A DNA stretch of 11,058 nucleotides from Filomicrobium sp. (GCA_030607105.1 JAUWFF010000009.1:1-11058); one strand, 5' to 3'. Shown: positions 1 through 7,081, counted from the first letter of the stretch. Numbers and translations are program-made. The notes: a model not told the origin generated them from the sequence alone.

Positions 1-600
1 GATGGGAACGATGGTACCGAGCACATTCGACATCTGGGTGATGGCGATCATCTTGGTGCGTGGGCTGATCAGCTTCTCGAACTCATCGAGGAGGAAGTCG
101 CCTTCGTCGGAGACCGGCGCCCATTTCAGGACCGCACCTTGGCGCTCGCGCAGGAAATGCCACGGCACGATATTGGAATGGTGCTCCATGATCGACAATA
201 TGATCTCGTCTTGCTCGCCGATCACCAAACCACCGCAAGATTGCGCCACAAGGTTGATCGCCATGGTGGCATTTCGCGTGAAGATAATTTCGTCCGGGGA
301 ACCGGCATTGAGGAACCGTCGCGCCGTCTCGCGGGCGTCCTCGTATTTCGCCGTTGCGGCATTGGACAAGTAGTGCAATCCGCGATGCACATTGGCGTAC
401 TCAAAACGATAGACATGGTCCATCTCCTCCAGCACCGCACGCGGCTTTTGCGCGCTAGCCCCGTTGTCCAGGTACACAAGCGGTTTGCCGTAGACCTCGC
501 GAAAGAGAATCGGAAAATCCGTGCGAATGTGATCGACGTCATACGCCGTAGTGCCCCGCTTAGGCGCCTCTTCGATCCCACTTTCCAGATCCAGTGTCAT
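1..600 (-). CDS. sufS: Cysteine desulfurase SufS, N-terminal 200 residues (cut by left edge)
   Basis: SufS is a PLP enzyme that takes sulfur from L-cysteine as a persulfide and supplies it to the SufBCD scaffold in the cytosol. The frame is open from ATG at 600 to the window edge, giving 200 of the usual ~410 residues. Group II desulfurase features are visible: the YLDNGASAQKP segment (43-53), NVHRGLHYLS (70-79), the MEHHSNIVPW block around residues 138-147 carrying the PLP-stacking histidine, and SNVLGT (191-196). The PLP lysine and catalytic cysteine lie outside the window, so activity cannot be judged. The start is supported by a GAGAGGA ribosome site at 605-611. It is the last suf gene visible, 84 nt after sufD. 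The identification is secure, and group II type separates it from the group I desulfurase at 5230-6369. Confidence 0.95.
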   Translation of the reverse strand, partial: MTLDLESGIEEAPKRGTTAYDVDHIRTDFPILFREVYGKPLVYLDNGASAQKPRAVLEEMDHVYRFEYANVHRGLHYLSNAATAKYEDARETARRFLNAGSPDEIIFTRNATMAINLVAQSCGGLVIGEQDEIILSIMEHHSNIVPWHFLRERQGAVLKWAPVSDEGDFLLDEFEKLISPRTKMIAITQMSNVLGTIVPI

Positions 601-649
601 CTCGTCCTCTCTATCCCGCGGGCAATTCGTCCGAGGGCTTGGTGACTGG

Positions 650-677
650 GGACCAGGCTTAACCGCGAGCCTGGACC
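650..677 (-). other. Intercistronic stem-loop between sufD and sufS
   Basis: An inverted repeat pairs 653-659 with 668-674 (CCAGGCT/AGCCTGG, 7 perfect bp). Beyond one A/A mismatch the stem gains two more G-C pairs (650-651 with 676-677), around an 8-nt loop. It begins 7 nt after the sufD stop codon in transcript direction. No T-tract follows on the minus strand, so it is not a standard intrinsic terminator. It could affect mRNA processing or the sufD/sufS expression ratio, which is inference. Confidence 0.5.
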
Positions 678-684
678 AATGCCG

Positions 685-2016
685 TCATTTCTTAGCAAGC
701 CAGCCGCGCGCAAATTCCATAATCGCCTCTGCAGTCGGCTGGTTTTCTACTTTTTCTACCGCTTCGCCAATGAACGATTCAATCAACAATCCACGCGCGA
801 TATCCGGCGGAATGCCGCGGCTTCCACAATAGAACATCAGGTCCTTGTCAAGTTCTGTACAGGTCGCCCCATGGCCACATGCCACATCATCGGCGAAGAT
901 CTCCAGCTCCGGCTTGGAATCAAATTCCGCGTCCGGCGATAATAGCAGGCCCTGCGACATCTGCTTGCCATCGGTCTTCTGGGCAATCTGCTGAACAATG
1001 ATCTTCCCTTGAAACACGCCACGGGACTGGTCATCTAGCACGCCTTTGAAGAGTTCGCGGCTTTCACACGACGGCACCGCGTGATCGACCACAAGGGTTG
1101 TATCGATGTGTTCGCGGCCGCGCGCCAGAAACACACCGGACAGATCAAGCTTGGCATCTTCGCCATCAAAAGCCACGAAAATCTGATTGCGCGCCAGGCT
1201 CACACCTTGTGTCAGCTGGAAGCCTGAATAGTCCGCCTCCCGTCCAAGCCGGATCATCCAGTTGGACAGTTGCGTGATCCCCTCGCCGGTGTCGACCGTG
1301 CACTTGACGTGCGCCACCTTGGCTTCATCACCAACGGTGATCTGCGTTGCCGCATTTGACTGACCTTCGCTGGCCGCACCTGGCAGGCTGACAAACGCCT
1401 CGATGATCTGCACTGATGCCTTCGGCCCGACTTCGATAACATTGCGATGGGCGGTAAAGCCCGGCTCCCTTCCTGCTCGCAAGTGGGCAATGAGCAGCGG
1501 CTTTTCCAACCGTGCACCGGCTTGAACGCGAGCCACCGCGCCATCCGTCATGTAGGCTGTGTTGAGCGCGAGCACCGCGTCTGCATCCCTGGCCGTGAGA
1601 CTGATGAGGCCCTCGGTGTGTTCACTGCCGCTCGCCAGGACACTCGCCAGATCCTCCAACTCAAGACCCGCAAGCTGGTCCGGCGAAGACAGCTCCTTAC
1701 GGTAGGCACCATTCACCAACACCATCCGATGCGCGTCGAGTTTTGCCAGCGGCCCAAGCGCAACAATAACATCCGCGATCGTCATTTGTGTCGCATCACC
1801 CACACGAACCGGTAACGCGTCTTTCACCGAGGCGCGAAGGTCAGTGTATTTCCACTCCTCGATGCGCCGGTGCGGCAAACCAAGTTCGGCAAACCTATCG
1901 GCTGCCATCTGGCGCGCCCGCTTCACCGCCGGGCTCCCCGGCAGCTGCTCGTGCACTTGATCGAAGTTTTCGGCAAACGACAGTTCGGCCTTAGTTTTCA
2001 TGACAGCCACGCTCAT
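685..2016 (-). CDS. sufD: Fe-S cluster assembly protein SufD
   Basis: SufD partners SufB in the cytosolic SufBC2D scaffold, where clusters are built using sulfur from SufS and ATP hydrolysis by SufC. From the preferred start the protein has 443 residues, normal for the family. It has a helical N-terminal region, a central beta-helix rich in short strands, and the conserved C-terminal SufB/SufD core. The CGHGAT motif (380-385) contains the histidine equivalent to the cluster-site histidine of E. coli SufD, and is followed by the SRGIPPDIARGLL segment. An upstream in-frame ATG at 2064 would add 16 residues but has no good ribosome site. The ATG at 2016 has a perfect AGGAGG 7 nt upstream. The gene follows sufC by 68 nt and precedes sufS. 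Identity is firm; the start is probable. Confidence 0.95.
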   Translation of the reverse strand: MSVAVMKTKAELSFAENFDQVHEQLPGSPAVKRARQMAADRFAELGLPHRRIEEWKYTDLRASVKDALPVRVGDATQMTIADVIVALGPLAKLDAHRMVLVNGAYRKELSSPDQLAGLELEDLASVLASGSEHTEGLISLTARDADAVLALNTAYMTDGAVARVQAGARLEKPLLIAHLRAGREPGFTAHRNVIEVGPKASVQIIEAFVSLPGAASEGQSNAATQITVGDEAKVAHVKCTVDTGEGITQLSNWMIRLGREADYSGFQLTQGVSLARNQIFVAFDGEDAKLDLSGVFLARGREHIDTTLVVDHAVPSCESRELFKGVLDDQSRGVFQGKIIVQQIAQKTDGKQMSQGLLLSPDAEFDSKPELEIFADDVACGHGATCTELDKDLMFYCGSRGIPPDIARGLLIESFIGEAVEKVENQPTAEAIMEFARGWLAKK

Positions 2017-2023
2017 CTTCGCG

Positions 2024-2029
2024 CCTCCT
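2024..2029 (-). promoter_or_regulatory. Shine-Dalgarno AGGAGG that decides the sufD start
   Basis: The minus strand reads AGGAGG here, 7 nt before the ATG at 2016. No comparable site precedes the upstream in-frame ATG at 2064, so the shorter sufD is favoured. A further in-frame ATG at 2001 lies too far from this site to be the better choice. Confidence 0.8.
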
Positions 2030-2084
2030 GCGCGCATTTGTTCCAAATTCTCCGGCACCGGCATTGGAGCCGCCGGCGGAATTT

Positions 2085-2840
2085 TTAGGCCGCCTTCTCG
2101 CCGAACTCGGCGTAACCGGACTCCTCCAATTCCAGCGCCAGCTCCTTACCTCCGGAGCGCTGGATCTTGCCATTCGCCAACACGTGCACTTTGTCAGGAA
2201 CGATGTGGTTCAAGAGGCGTTGGTAATGCGTAATGACGAGCATTGACCGCTCCGGGGAGCGCAACGCGTTCACCCCTTCCGAAACGATACGCAGCGCATC
2301 GATATCAAGACCTGAGTCAGTCTCGTCGAGCACGCAGAGCGTTGGCTCCAGCAGCGCCATCTGCAGGATTTCGGAACGCTTCTTTTCGCCACCCGAAAAG
2401 CCCACGTTGACGGGGCGCTTCAACATCTCAATATCGATATTGAGGGCCGCGCTTTTTTCTTTCACCAGCTTCATGAATTCCGGCGTTGTCAGCTCTTCGT
2501 GACCACGCTTACGGCGCAACGCGTTGAGCGCCGTGCGCAGGAACGTCAGCCCAGCCACACCCGGAATTTCCATCGGATACTGAAAGGCTAGAAAAACGCC
2601 TGCGGCAGCACGCTCGTCAGGCTCCATGTCCAGTAGCGACTCGCCATTCCAAAGGATGTCACCTTCCGTGACTTCATAGTCGTCGCGGCCCGCGAGAATA
2701 TAAGCCAGCGTCGATTTGCCGGAGCCGTTTGGCCCCATGATCGCATGCACCTCACCCTTAGCGATCGTCAAATCGATGCCCCTGAGGATCGGCTTGTCCT
2801 CTTCCGCAATCTTCACGTGCAGGTTCTTAATCTCAAGCAT
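2085..2840 (-). CDS. sufC: Fe-S cluster assembly ATPase SufC
   Basis: SufC is the ABC-type ATPase of the cytosolic SufBC2D complex. Its ATP-driven dimerisation remodels SufB-SufD to expose the cluster-building site. The protein is 251 residues, the usual length. All ATPase motifs are intact: Walker [10 protein letters not shown] (36-44), Q-loop Q87 in AFQYP, ABC signature FSGGEKKR (148-155), Walker [12 protein letters not shown] with D172-E173, and the H-loop histidine H205. There are no membrane segments, which separates SufC from ABC transporters. The ATG at 2840 has a GGAG-type ribosome site a few bases upstream. It lies 54 nt after the small membrane protein gene. The DETDSGLD sequence after Walker B is typical of SufC. 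Confidence 0.98.
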   Translation of the reverse strand: MLEIKNLHVKIAEEDKPILRGIDLTIAKGEVHAIMGPNGSGKSTLAYILAGRDDYEVTEGDILWNGESLLDMEPDERAAAGVFLAFQYPMEIPGVAGLTFLRTALNALRRKRGHEELTTPEFMKLVKEKSAALNIDIEMLKRPVNVGFSGGEKKRSEILQMALLEPTLCVLDETDSGLDIDALRIVSEGVNALRSPERSMLVITHYQRLLNHIVPDKVHVLANGKIQRSGGKELALELEESGYAEFGEKAA

Positions 2841-2894
2841 ATCTCAACTCCGGCCGTAACTATGTGATTTTGTCAGGAACATCCCAGCGCGGGA

Positions 2895-3218
2895 TCATTC
2901 CTTAGCTTTGTCCTCAAGCGCTTTTTCTTCCATCAATTCCCGGTAGGTCTTGCCATTCCAGCGCAACACCCATTCACCGTCGGTTTTGCGCTTGGCAAAT
3001 GCCGTGAACCAATACACCGCCGCCAGCATGGCGACGGCCCAAACAATCATGCCGACGAGCCTCGTATCATCTGTTAGCGACAATAGCCACGGCACCGAAA
3101 CGAGCGGCAACAGCACCGCAAACCCTGTTGTCGCCAACCACCCTTTCCAATGTGTGGGGGTCGCTCCGTAGCCATGTCGCTTCGGCTTGAACCAGTATTC
3201 AGCCGACCCTTCGCTCAT
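2895..3218 (-). CDS. Unrecognised 107-aa two-helix membrane protein inside the suf operon
   Basis: I cannot assign a function. The sequence shows a short basic N-terminus with a YWFKPKRHGYGATPTHWKGW stretch (9-28), two hydrophobic helices (about 27-47 and 53-74) joined by a short DDTR turn, then a basic patch KRK (76-78), a GEWVLRWNGKTYREL segment and a charged tail. Positive charge on both ends predicts an inner-membrane hairpin with both termini in the cytoplasm. Small proteins with an aromatic/basic R-x-GYGATP-x-x-W-x-GW start occur in various Proteobacteria as uncharacterised proteins; this is from memory, not a search. The ATG overlaps the TGA of the 145-aa gene by 4 nt (ATGA), so translation is probably coupled. 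Its place between sufB and sufC suggests, but does not prove, a link to Fe-S assembly. Confidence 0.85.
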   Translation of the reverse strand: MSEGSAEYWFKPKRHGYGATPTHWKGWLATTGFAVLLPLVSVPWLLSLTDDTRLVGMIVWAVAMLAAVYWFTAFAKRKTDGEWVLRWNGKTYRELMEEKALEDKAKE

Positions 3219-3652
3219 TCGAAATACCGCCGAGGTCCATCGGTTTCATCATGTCCGGCCCAACGATAGACGCGGGCCATCACGTCGACATAGAATTCAT
3301 CATCGAGCACGGGACAGTCCTGGTTTGGATACATGGTCTTGCCGTCAACCGTGATGCTCATATCGTCCCCCGCGCACAGCATCATCTTGCGGGCGCCTTG
3401 CACAAACCTCACCAGACCTTCTTCTTCATCAAGCTCCACACCCTGCGCCTGCAGCCGATCTAGATCGCCTTCTTCTTCCATCCATTCCGTGAGTTCCTCG
3501 AGCAGATCGGCCATCCGCTTCAACCGGCTCTCACGTGCGAAAGCCTCGACTTCCGCTATGTACGTCGCGGCCGACTGGTTGGCCTCGATTTCTAATCGAC
3601 GAACGATCTGCTCGTTGCGCTCGTTTTTATGAGCTTCATCTTTGTGAGCCAT
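3215..3652 (-). CDS. Unrecognised 145-aa acidic protein between sufB and sufC
   Basis: I do not recognise the family. The N-terminal half (about 1-65) is strongly charged and helical, with a likely amphipathic or coiled-coil stretch (RLEIEANQSAATYIAEVEAF, then ADLLEELTEWMEEE). A second part (about 80-145) has mixed beta/alpha character, with segments MSITVDGKTMYP and DEFYVDVMARVYRWAG. It contains two cysteines, C93 and C113, but no CxxC motif. No signal peptide or membrane segment is seen, so it is probably cytosolic. I chose the ATG at 3652 over the adjacent GTG at 3655 because GGGAGG lies 7 nt upstream of the ATG. It starts 29 nt after sufB and its TGA overlaps the start of the 107-aa membrane protein. 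A role as an accessory or adaptor of the SUF machinery is possible, by position only. Confidence 0.85.
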   Translation of the reverse strand: MAHKDEAHKNERNEQIVRRLEIEANQSAATYIAEVEAFARESRLKRMADLLEELTEWMEEEGDLDRLQAQGVELDEEEGLVRFVQGARKMMLCAGDDMSITVDGKTMYPNQDCPVLDDEFYVDVMARVYRWAGHDETDGPRRYFE

Positions 3653-3659
3653 CACACAA

Positions 3660-3665
3660 CCTCCC
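3660..3665 (-). promoter_or_regulatory. Shine-Dalgarno GGGAGG deciding the start of the 145-aa gene
   Basis: GGGAGG on the minus strand lies 7 nt before the ATG at 3652 and only 4 nt before the in-frame GTG at 3655, favouring the ATG. Confidence 0.7.
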
Positions 3666-3681
3666 TCGCCAGCCAGCTGCG

Positions 3682-5151
3682 CTAGCCTACACTCCCTTCA
3701 AGCGAGATACCGATTAGCTTCTGCGTTTCCGCCATGAATTCCATCGGCAGCTGTTGCAGCACGTCACGCACGAAGCCATTGACGATTAGCGTCACGGCTT
3801 CCTCTTCCGACAGGCCCCGCTGCATGCAGTAAAACAGCTTGTCGTCGGAGATCTTTGACGTTGTCGCCTCATGTTCGAAGTGCGCCGTTGACGTCTTGGC
3901 CTCTATGTAAGGCACCGTGTGCGCACCGCATTTGTTACCGATGAGAAGCGAGTCGCATTGCGTGAAGTTGCGCGCGTTAGCCGCTTTGCGATGCGCCGAA
4001 ACGAGCCCGCGATAGGTGTTCTCGGAAAAGCCCGCGGCAATACCCTTGGAGACGATCCGGCTCGACGTGTTCTTGCCAAGATGAATCATCTTCGTTCCGC
4101 TATCGATCTGCTGGTAACCATTGGACACAGCGATCGAGTAGAACTCACCACGCGAGTTATCTCCGCGAAGAATACACGATGGATACTTCCACGTAATCGC
4201 CGAACCGGTTTCCACCTGGGTCCATGAAATCTTCGAGTGGTGGCCGCGGCAATCGCCACGCTTCGTGACGAAATTGTAAATCCCGCCTTTGCCGTCCTTG
4301 TCACCGGGATACCAATTCTGCACCGTCGAGTACTTTATCTCGGCATCATCAAGGGCGATCAGCTCAACAACCGCCGCGTGCAACTGGTTTTCGTCGCGCA
4401 TCGGCGCGGTGCAGCCTTCCAGATACGAGACATAGGACCCCTTATCGGCGATGATCAGCGTCCGCTCGAACTGCCCCGTCTCCCGCTCATTGATGCGAAA
4501 GTATGTCGACAGCTCCATCGGACAGCGCACGCCCTGGGGTATGTAGACAAAGGAGCCATCCGAAAACACTGCCGAGTTCAATGCTGCATAGAAGTTGTCG
4601 GACTTCGGCACGACCGTACCAAGATACTTCTTTACGATTTCAGGATGGTTTTGCAGCGCCTCTGAAATCGAGCAGAAGATAACGCCGGCCTTGGAGAGCT
4701 CCTCCTTGAACGTCGTCACCACTGAAACGGAATCAAACACGGCATCAACGGCGACCTTGGCGCCCTGCACACCGGCAAGTACTTCCTGCTCTCGCAGCGG
4801 AATGCCAAGCTTTTCATACGTCGCTAGCAGCTCCGGATCGACTTCGTCGAGGCTCTTTGGTCCCTCCGTGCTCTTCGGCGCGGAATAATAGTAAAGGTCC
4901 TCGAAATCGATCTTTGGATACTCCACACGGGCCCATGTTGGCTCGCGCATTGCTTTCCAGCGTTCGTAGGCATCAAGCCGCCATTCAAGCATCCACGCCG
5001 GTTCGTTTTTCCGCTCGGAGATATAGCGGATGATGTCCTCATTGAGTCCCTTCGGCGCCTTAACCGACTCGATGTCCGTCTCAAAGCCGTACTTGTACTT
5101 ATCGACGTCGATTTCCTTGACCTGTTCGATAGTCGACTCAACCGCCGGCAT
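3682..5151 (-). CDS. sufB: Fe-S cluster assembly scaffold SufB
   Basis: SufB is the main scaffold subunit of cytosolic SufBC2D; it receives sulfur and, with SufD, holds the nascent cluster. The protein has 489 residues, close to the family norm. The N-terminal helical region (about 1-130) is followed by the beta-helix core and the conserved C-terminus. Key residues are present: C247 in YLEGCTAP (equivalent to the sulfur-accepting C254 of E. coli), C399 in [12 protein letters not shown] (equivalent to C405), and E426-H427-E428 in the HEATTSKI block, where the E. coli cluster-ligand glutamate lies. The ATG at 5151 has AAGGAGAG at 5156-5163. It lies 78 nt after the group I desulfurase gene and 29 nt before the 145-aa gene. 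The assignment is secure. Confidence 0.98.
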   Translation of the reverse strand: MPAVESTIEQVKEIDVDKYKYGFETDIESVKAPKGLNEDIIRYISERKNEPAWMLEWRLDAYERWKAMREPTWARVEYPKIDFEDLYYYSAPKSTEGPKSLDEVDPELLATYEKLGIPLREQEVLAGVQGAKVAVDAVFDSVSVVTTFKEELSKAGVIFCSISEALQNHPEIVKKYLGTVVPKSDNFYAALNSAVFSDGSFVYIPQGVRCPMELSTYFRINERETGQFERTLIIADKGSYVSYLEGCTAPMRDENQLHAAVVELIALDDAEIKYSTVQNWYPGDKDGKGGIYNFVTKRGDCRGHHSKISWTQVETGSAITWKYPSCILRGDNSRGEFYSIAVSNGYQQIDSGTKMIHLGKNTSSRIVSKGIAAGFSENTYRGLVSAHRKAANARNFTQCDSLLIGNKCGAHTVPYIEAKTSTAHFEHEATTSKISDDKLFYCMQRGLSEEEAVTLIVNGFVRDVLQQLPMEFMAETQKLIGISLEGSVG

Positions 5152-5229
5152 ACCGCTCTCCTTATTTTCGATCCGTGCCGCTCCAAGTCCGCACCCGCGA
5201 ACCGGCAGCCTTGTTCCAATTTCAATCTG

Positions 5230-6369
5230 CTATGCGATCTCGGCGGTCGCCCGTCCCCTCTGCGTCACCTTCGCCCAGGCTTCGAGAAACCGAGCGACAT
5301 CATGCTTTTTGCTCGACCAGCCCAGGCTGACGCGAAGCGCCGAGCCCGCCAGGGCCTTTCCAACACCCATCGCCTCGAGAACATGGCTGCGCCCCACCGT
5401 CCCCGATGAGCAAGCCGAACCAGCGCTCAATGCGATCCCCGCCAGATCAAACGCGATGACCATCGTCTCGGCCCGCAGGCCGGACAGGCCAAATGAGCTC
5501 GTATTCGCCAGGCGCTCCGAGCGCGTGCCGAAGAAAACCGTCTCCGGTGTCATCGCGGACAAACCTGATTCGAGTTCATCGCGCAGCCCGCGCACTCGCG
5601 GCGAGCTCGAAACTTCACTGAGGGCCGCGGTTGCTGCCGCGCCAAAACCGGCGACGCCTGCCACATTCTCAGTCCCTGCCCGCAAACGGTGCTCTTGCCC
5701 GCCGCCGATGAGCAACGGCTGCTCCAACTGACCACTGGGGCCTTGTACAATCGCCCCGACACCCTGCGGTCCACCGATCTTGTGCGAGGACAATGTGAGA
5801 AACGAAATCGGGCATTCATTTAGATCGATGCGCACCCGCCCAGCGGCCTGAACGCCATCGACATGAAGCGTTCCCCCAGCCTCGGCGACAAGTTCCGCAA
5901 CCTCTGCCACTGGCTGCAAAACTCCGGTCTCATTATTGGCCCACTGCAGGGAGACGAGCCGATCTCCATCAACCGGCGCCGCGAGCCAGGCCTTCAAAGC
6001 ATCAACACATACGCGGCCATCGCCATCAACGGGCAGCTGACTGAATGTGGAACCATGCCGCCGCGCCGCTTCTAGCACCGATGGATGCTCGACCCCTGCC
6101 GCGGCCACGGCCACCCAGCGCGCCTGCCCGAGAACGGTCGTGTTGGCTTCAGTGGCACCACTGGTAAAGATCACTTGTTTTGGTTCGGCGTTGACAAGGG
6201 CGGAAACTGCTTGCCGGGCATCCTCCAGAATGTGCCGCGCCCAGCGACCCTCAAGGTGCACCGAGGAGGGATTGCCAGCACACTCGAGCGCACTAATCAC
6301 CGCTGCTCGGGCCTGCGGCCTCAACGGCGACGTCGCGTTAAAATCGAGATATGTACGAGCAAGGCTCAT
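5230..6369 (-). CDS. Group I cysteine desulfurase (IscS/NifS-like) of the suf operon
   Basis: This PLP enzyme converts L-cysteine to alanine and an enzyme-bound persulfide that feeds Fe-S assembly, and possibly other thiolation pathways. The 379 residues match group I (IscS/NifS) rather than SufS. Visible features are YLDFNATSPL at the N-terminus, FTSGATEANT (68-77), the PLP-stacking H95 in GVEHPSV, NNETG (145-149), D171 in HVDGVQAAG, the Schiff-base K197 in SSHKIGGPQG, RAGTENV (230-236), and catalytic C320 in SAGSACSSG on the mobile loop. All catalytic residues are intact. Its ATG overlaps the regulator's TGA by 4 nt, implying coupled translation. It is the second desulfurase of the operon. 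I leave the symbol empty because this paralogue is variously named iscS, sufS2 or nifS and cannot be resolved here. Confidence 0.93.
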   Translation of the reverse strand: MSLARTYLDFNATSPLRPQARAAVISALECAGNPSSVHLEGRWARHILEDARQAVSALVNAEPKQVIFTSGATEANTTVLGQARWVAVAAAGVEHPSVLEAARRHGSTFSQLPVDGDGRVCVDALKAWLAAPVDGDRLVSLQWANNETGVLQPVAEVAELVAEAGGTLHVDGVQAAGRVRIDLNECPISFLTLSSHKIGGPQGVGAIVQGPSGQLEQPLLIGGGQEHRLRAGTENVAGVAGFGAAATAALSEVSSSPRVRGLRDELESGLSAMTPETVFFGTRSERLANTSSFGLSGLRAETMVIAFDLAGIALSAGSACSSGTVGRSHVLEAMGVGKALAGSALRVSLGWSSKKHDVARFLEAWAKVTQRGRATAEIA

Positions 6370-6827
6370 GACGCGACCGTTTCCCCTGAGCGCTCGACAT
6401 TGTTGGTCGGCAGTTTGGTGATTGGAATGCCGTCGACAACCTCACGCAGGCTAACATCGGACAAGAACACAGCAATGTGAGCACCAAGCGCCGCCCAAAG
6501 ATGATGCGTCAGGCATCTCTCTTCACCGATACAGCCGACTCCCTCGTCCATACACCGCGTCATCCGGGTGCGCTCTTCCGCCGCCCGCATGATCTCTGCG
6601 ACGTTGATGTCCTCGGCAGCTCGACCAAGCTTGTAGCCACCTGAACGGCCACGCGCACTGACCACCAGCCCCGCGCGGCGCAGCCGCAGGAAGATCTGCT
6701 CCAGGTAAGCCAATGAAATCTGCTGGCGCTCGGCCACGGCGGACAGAGGAACGGCACTATCAGCTCCAAATTTGGCGATGTCGGCCATCGCCATCACCGC
6801 ATATCGACCCTTGGTATTGAGCTCCAT
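6366..6827 (-). CDS. iscR: Rrf2-family Fe-S cluster-sensing regulator, IscR-like
   Basis: Rrf2-family winged-helix repressor of 153 residues, very similar in layout to E. coli IscR, which represses Fe-S assembly genes when it carries a [2Fe-2S] cluster. The N-terminus MELNTKGRYAVMAMADIA parallels IscR. The recognition region SLAYLEQIFLRLR (38-50, including E43) and the wing RGRSGGYKLGR (59-69) are conserved. Candidate cluster ligands are C92, C99 and C105 followed by LTHH (H108/H109); the spacing is C-x6-C-x5-C, against C-x5-C-x5-C in E. coli. The start is the ATG at 6827, with AAGAGG 8 nt upstream at 6836-6841. The in-frame ATG at 6848 adds 7 non-conserved residues and lacks a ribosome site. 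It is the first gene of the operon, so autoregulation is likely. SufR-like naming is possible. Confidence 0.92.
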   Translation of the reverse strand: MELNTKGRYAVMAMADIAKFGADSAVPLSAVAERQQISLAYLEQIFLRLRRAGLVVSARGRSGGYKLGRAAEDINVAEIMRAAEERTRMTRCMDEGVGCIGEERCLTHHLWAALGAHIAVFLSDVSLREVVDGIPITKLPTNNVERSGETVAS

Positions 6828-6900
6828 GCCAACCGCCTCTTGGGGCATAACGACGCTGCCTTGGACAGCAATTCCAGCTGCGCCGACGCATCAGACTTGC

Positions 6901-6962
6901 AAATGAGCGTGGTGTTCGTGTTAAGAACGCCATCCCGCAGTGCGAAGAGCTATCGCTCATTT
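6901..6962 (-). promoter_or_regulatory. Long inverted repeat in the presumed 5' leader of the iscR-suf mRNA
   Basis: AAATGAGCG at 6901-6909 and CGCTCATTT at 6954-6962 form a perfect 9-bp inverted repeat with a 44-nt loop. The loop itself contains a GTTC/GAAC mini-stem (6915-6926) and a near-palindromic CGCAGTGCG. The element lies between the predicted promoter and the iscR start, so it would be transcribed as leader RNA. It could be an RNA structure or two halves of a protein-binding site. I do not recognise it as a known riboswitch. Confidence 0.45.
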
Positions 6963-6985
6963 CGAACCATTCTAAACTCGACCTG

Positions 6986-7014
6986 AATATGTAAATTCCG
7001 ATCCAGGAAGTCAA
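6986..7014 (-). promoter_or_regulatory. Predicted sigma70-type promoter of the iscR-suf operon
   Basis: On the minus strand a -35 TTGACT (7009-7014) and a -10 CATATT (6986-6991) are separated by exactly 17 nt. The -35 matches five of six consensus bases and the -10 four of six. Transcription would start near 6979, leaving a leader of about 150 nt before the iscR ATG at 6827. It is the best promoter-like sequence in the gap and points toward the operon. Confidence 0.65.
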
Positions 7015-7018
7015 GTAT
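6994..7018 (-). promoter_or_regulatory. Candidate IscR operator (type 1-like) overlapping the -35
   Basis: The minus strand from 7018 reads ATACTTGACT, which fits every position of the half-site ATASYYGACT of the E. coli type 1 IscR consensus as I remember it. The opposite half, expected 5 nt on as AGTCRSSTAT, matches only about half its positions (GATCGGAATT). The span also holds a TTCC/GGAA dyad (6996-6999 and 7006-7009) in the promoter spacer. Covering the -35 and spacer is the right place for repression by the regulator encoded just downstream. This rests on one good half-site and is not proven. Confidence 0.5.
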
Positions 7019-7024
7019 TGGACG

Positions 7025-7043
7025 ACCGCATTCCTTCTGCGGT
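7025..7043. promoter_or_regulatory. Small inverted repeat ahead of the hydrolase gene
   Basis: ACCGCA (7025-7030) and TGCGGT (7038-7043) are perfect 6-bp arms around a 7-nt TTCCTTC loop. It sits about 39 nt upstream of the hydrolase ATG and just upstream of the divergent suf promoter. It could be an operator or a leader hairpin; no family is recognised. I could not pick a convincing plus-strand promoter nearby. Confidence 0.35.
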
Positions 7044-7081
7044 GCAACCAGGTGCGTAGCCTGCCAAACAAGTGAGCTGAA

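Noticed and set aside
222..581. 119-aa minus-strand reading frame inside the sufS region
   Set aside because: It is the wrong frame of sufS; the true sufS frame gives clear family motifs.
5152..5229. Internal promoter for sufB in the 78-nt gap
   Set aside because: TTGAAA-like and AAAATA-like hexamers occur but not at a workable spacing.
6760..6957. A minus-strand frame starting ATGAGC in the iscR leader and running into iscR out of frame, as a possible leader peptide
   Set aside because: It has no ribosome site, overlaps iscR in another frame for much of its length, and its composition (Arg/Cys/Ser rich) looks like a shadow.
6984..6999. RirA-type iron-responsive box (TGA-N9-TCA) near the suf promoter
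   Set aside because: The right half reads TTC, not TCA, so the motif is not met.
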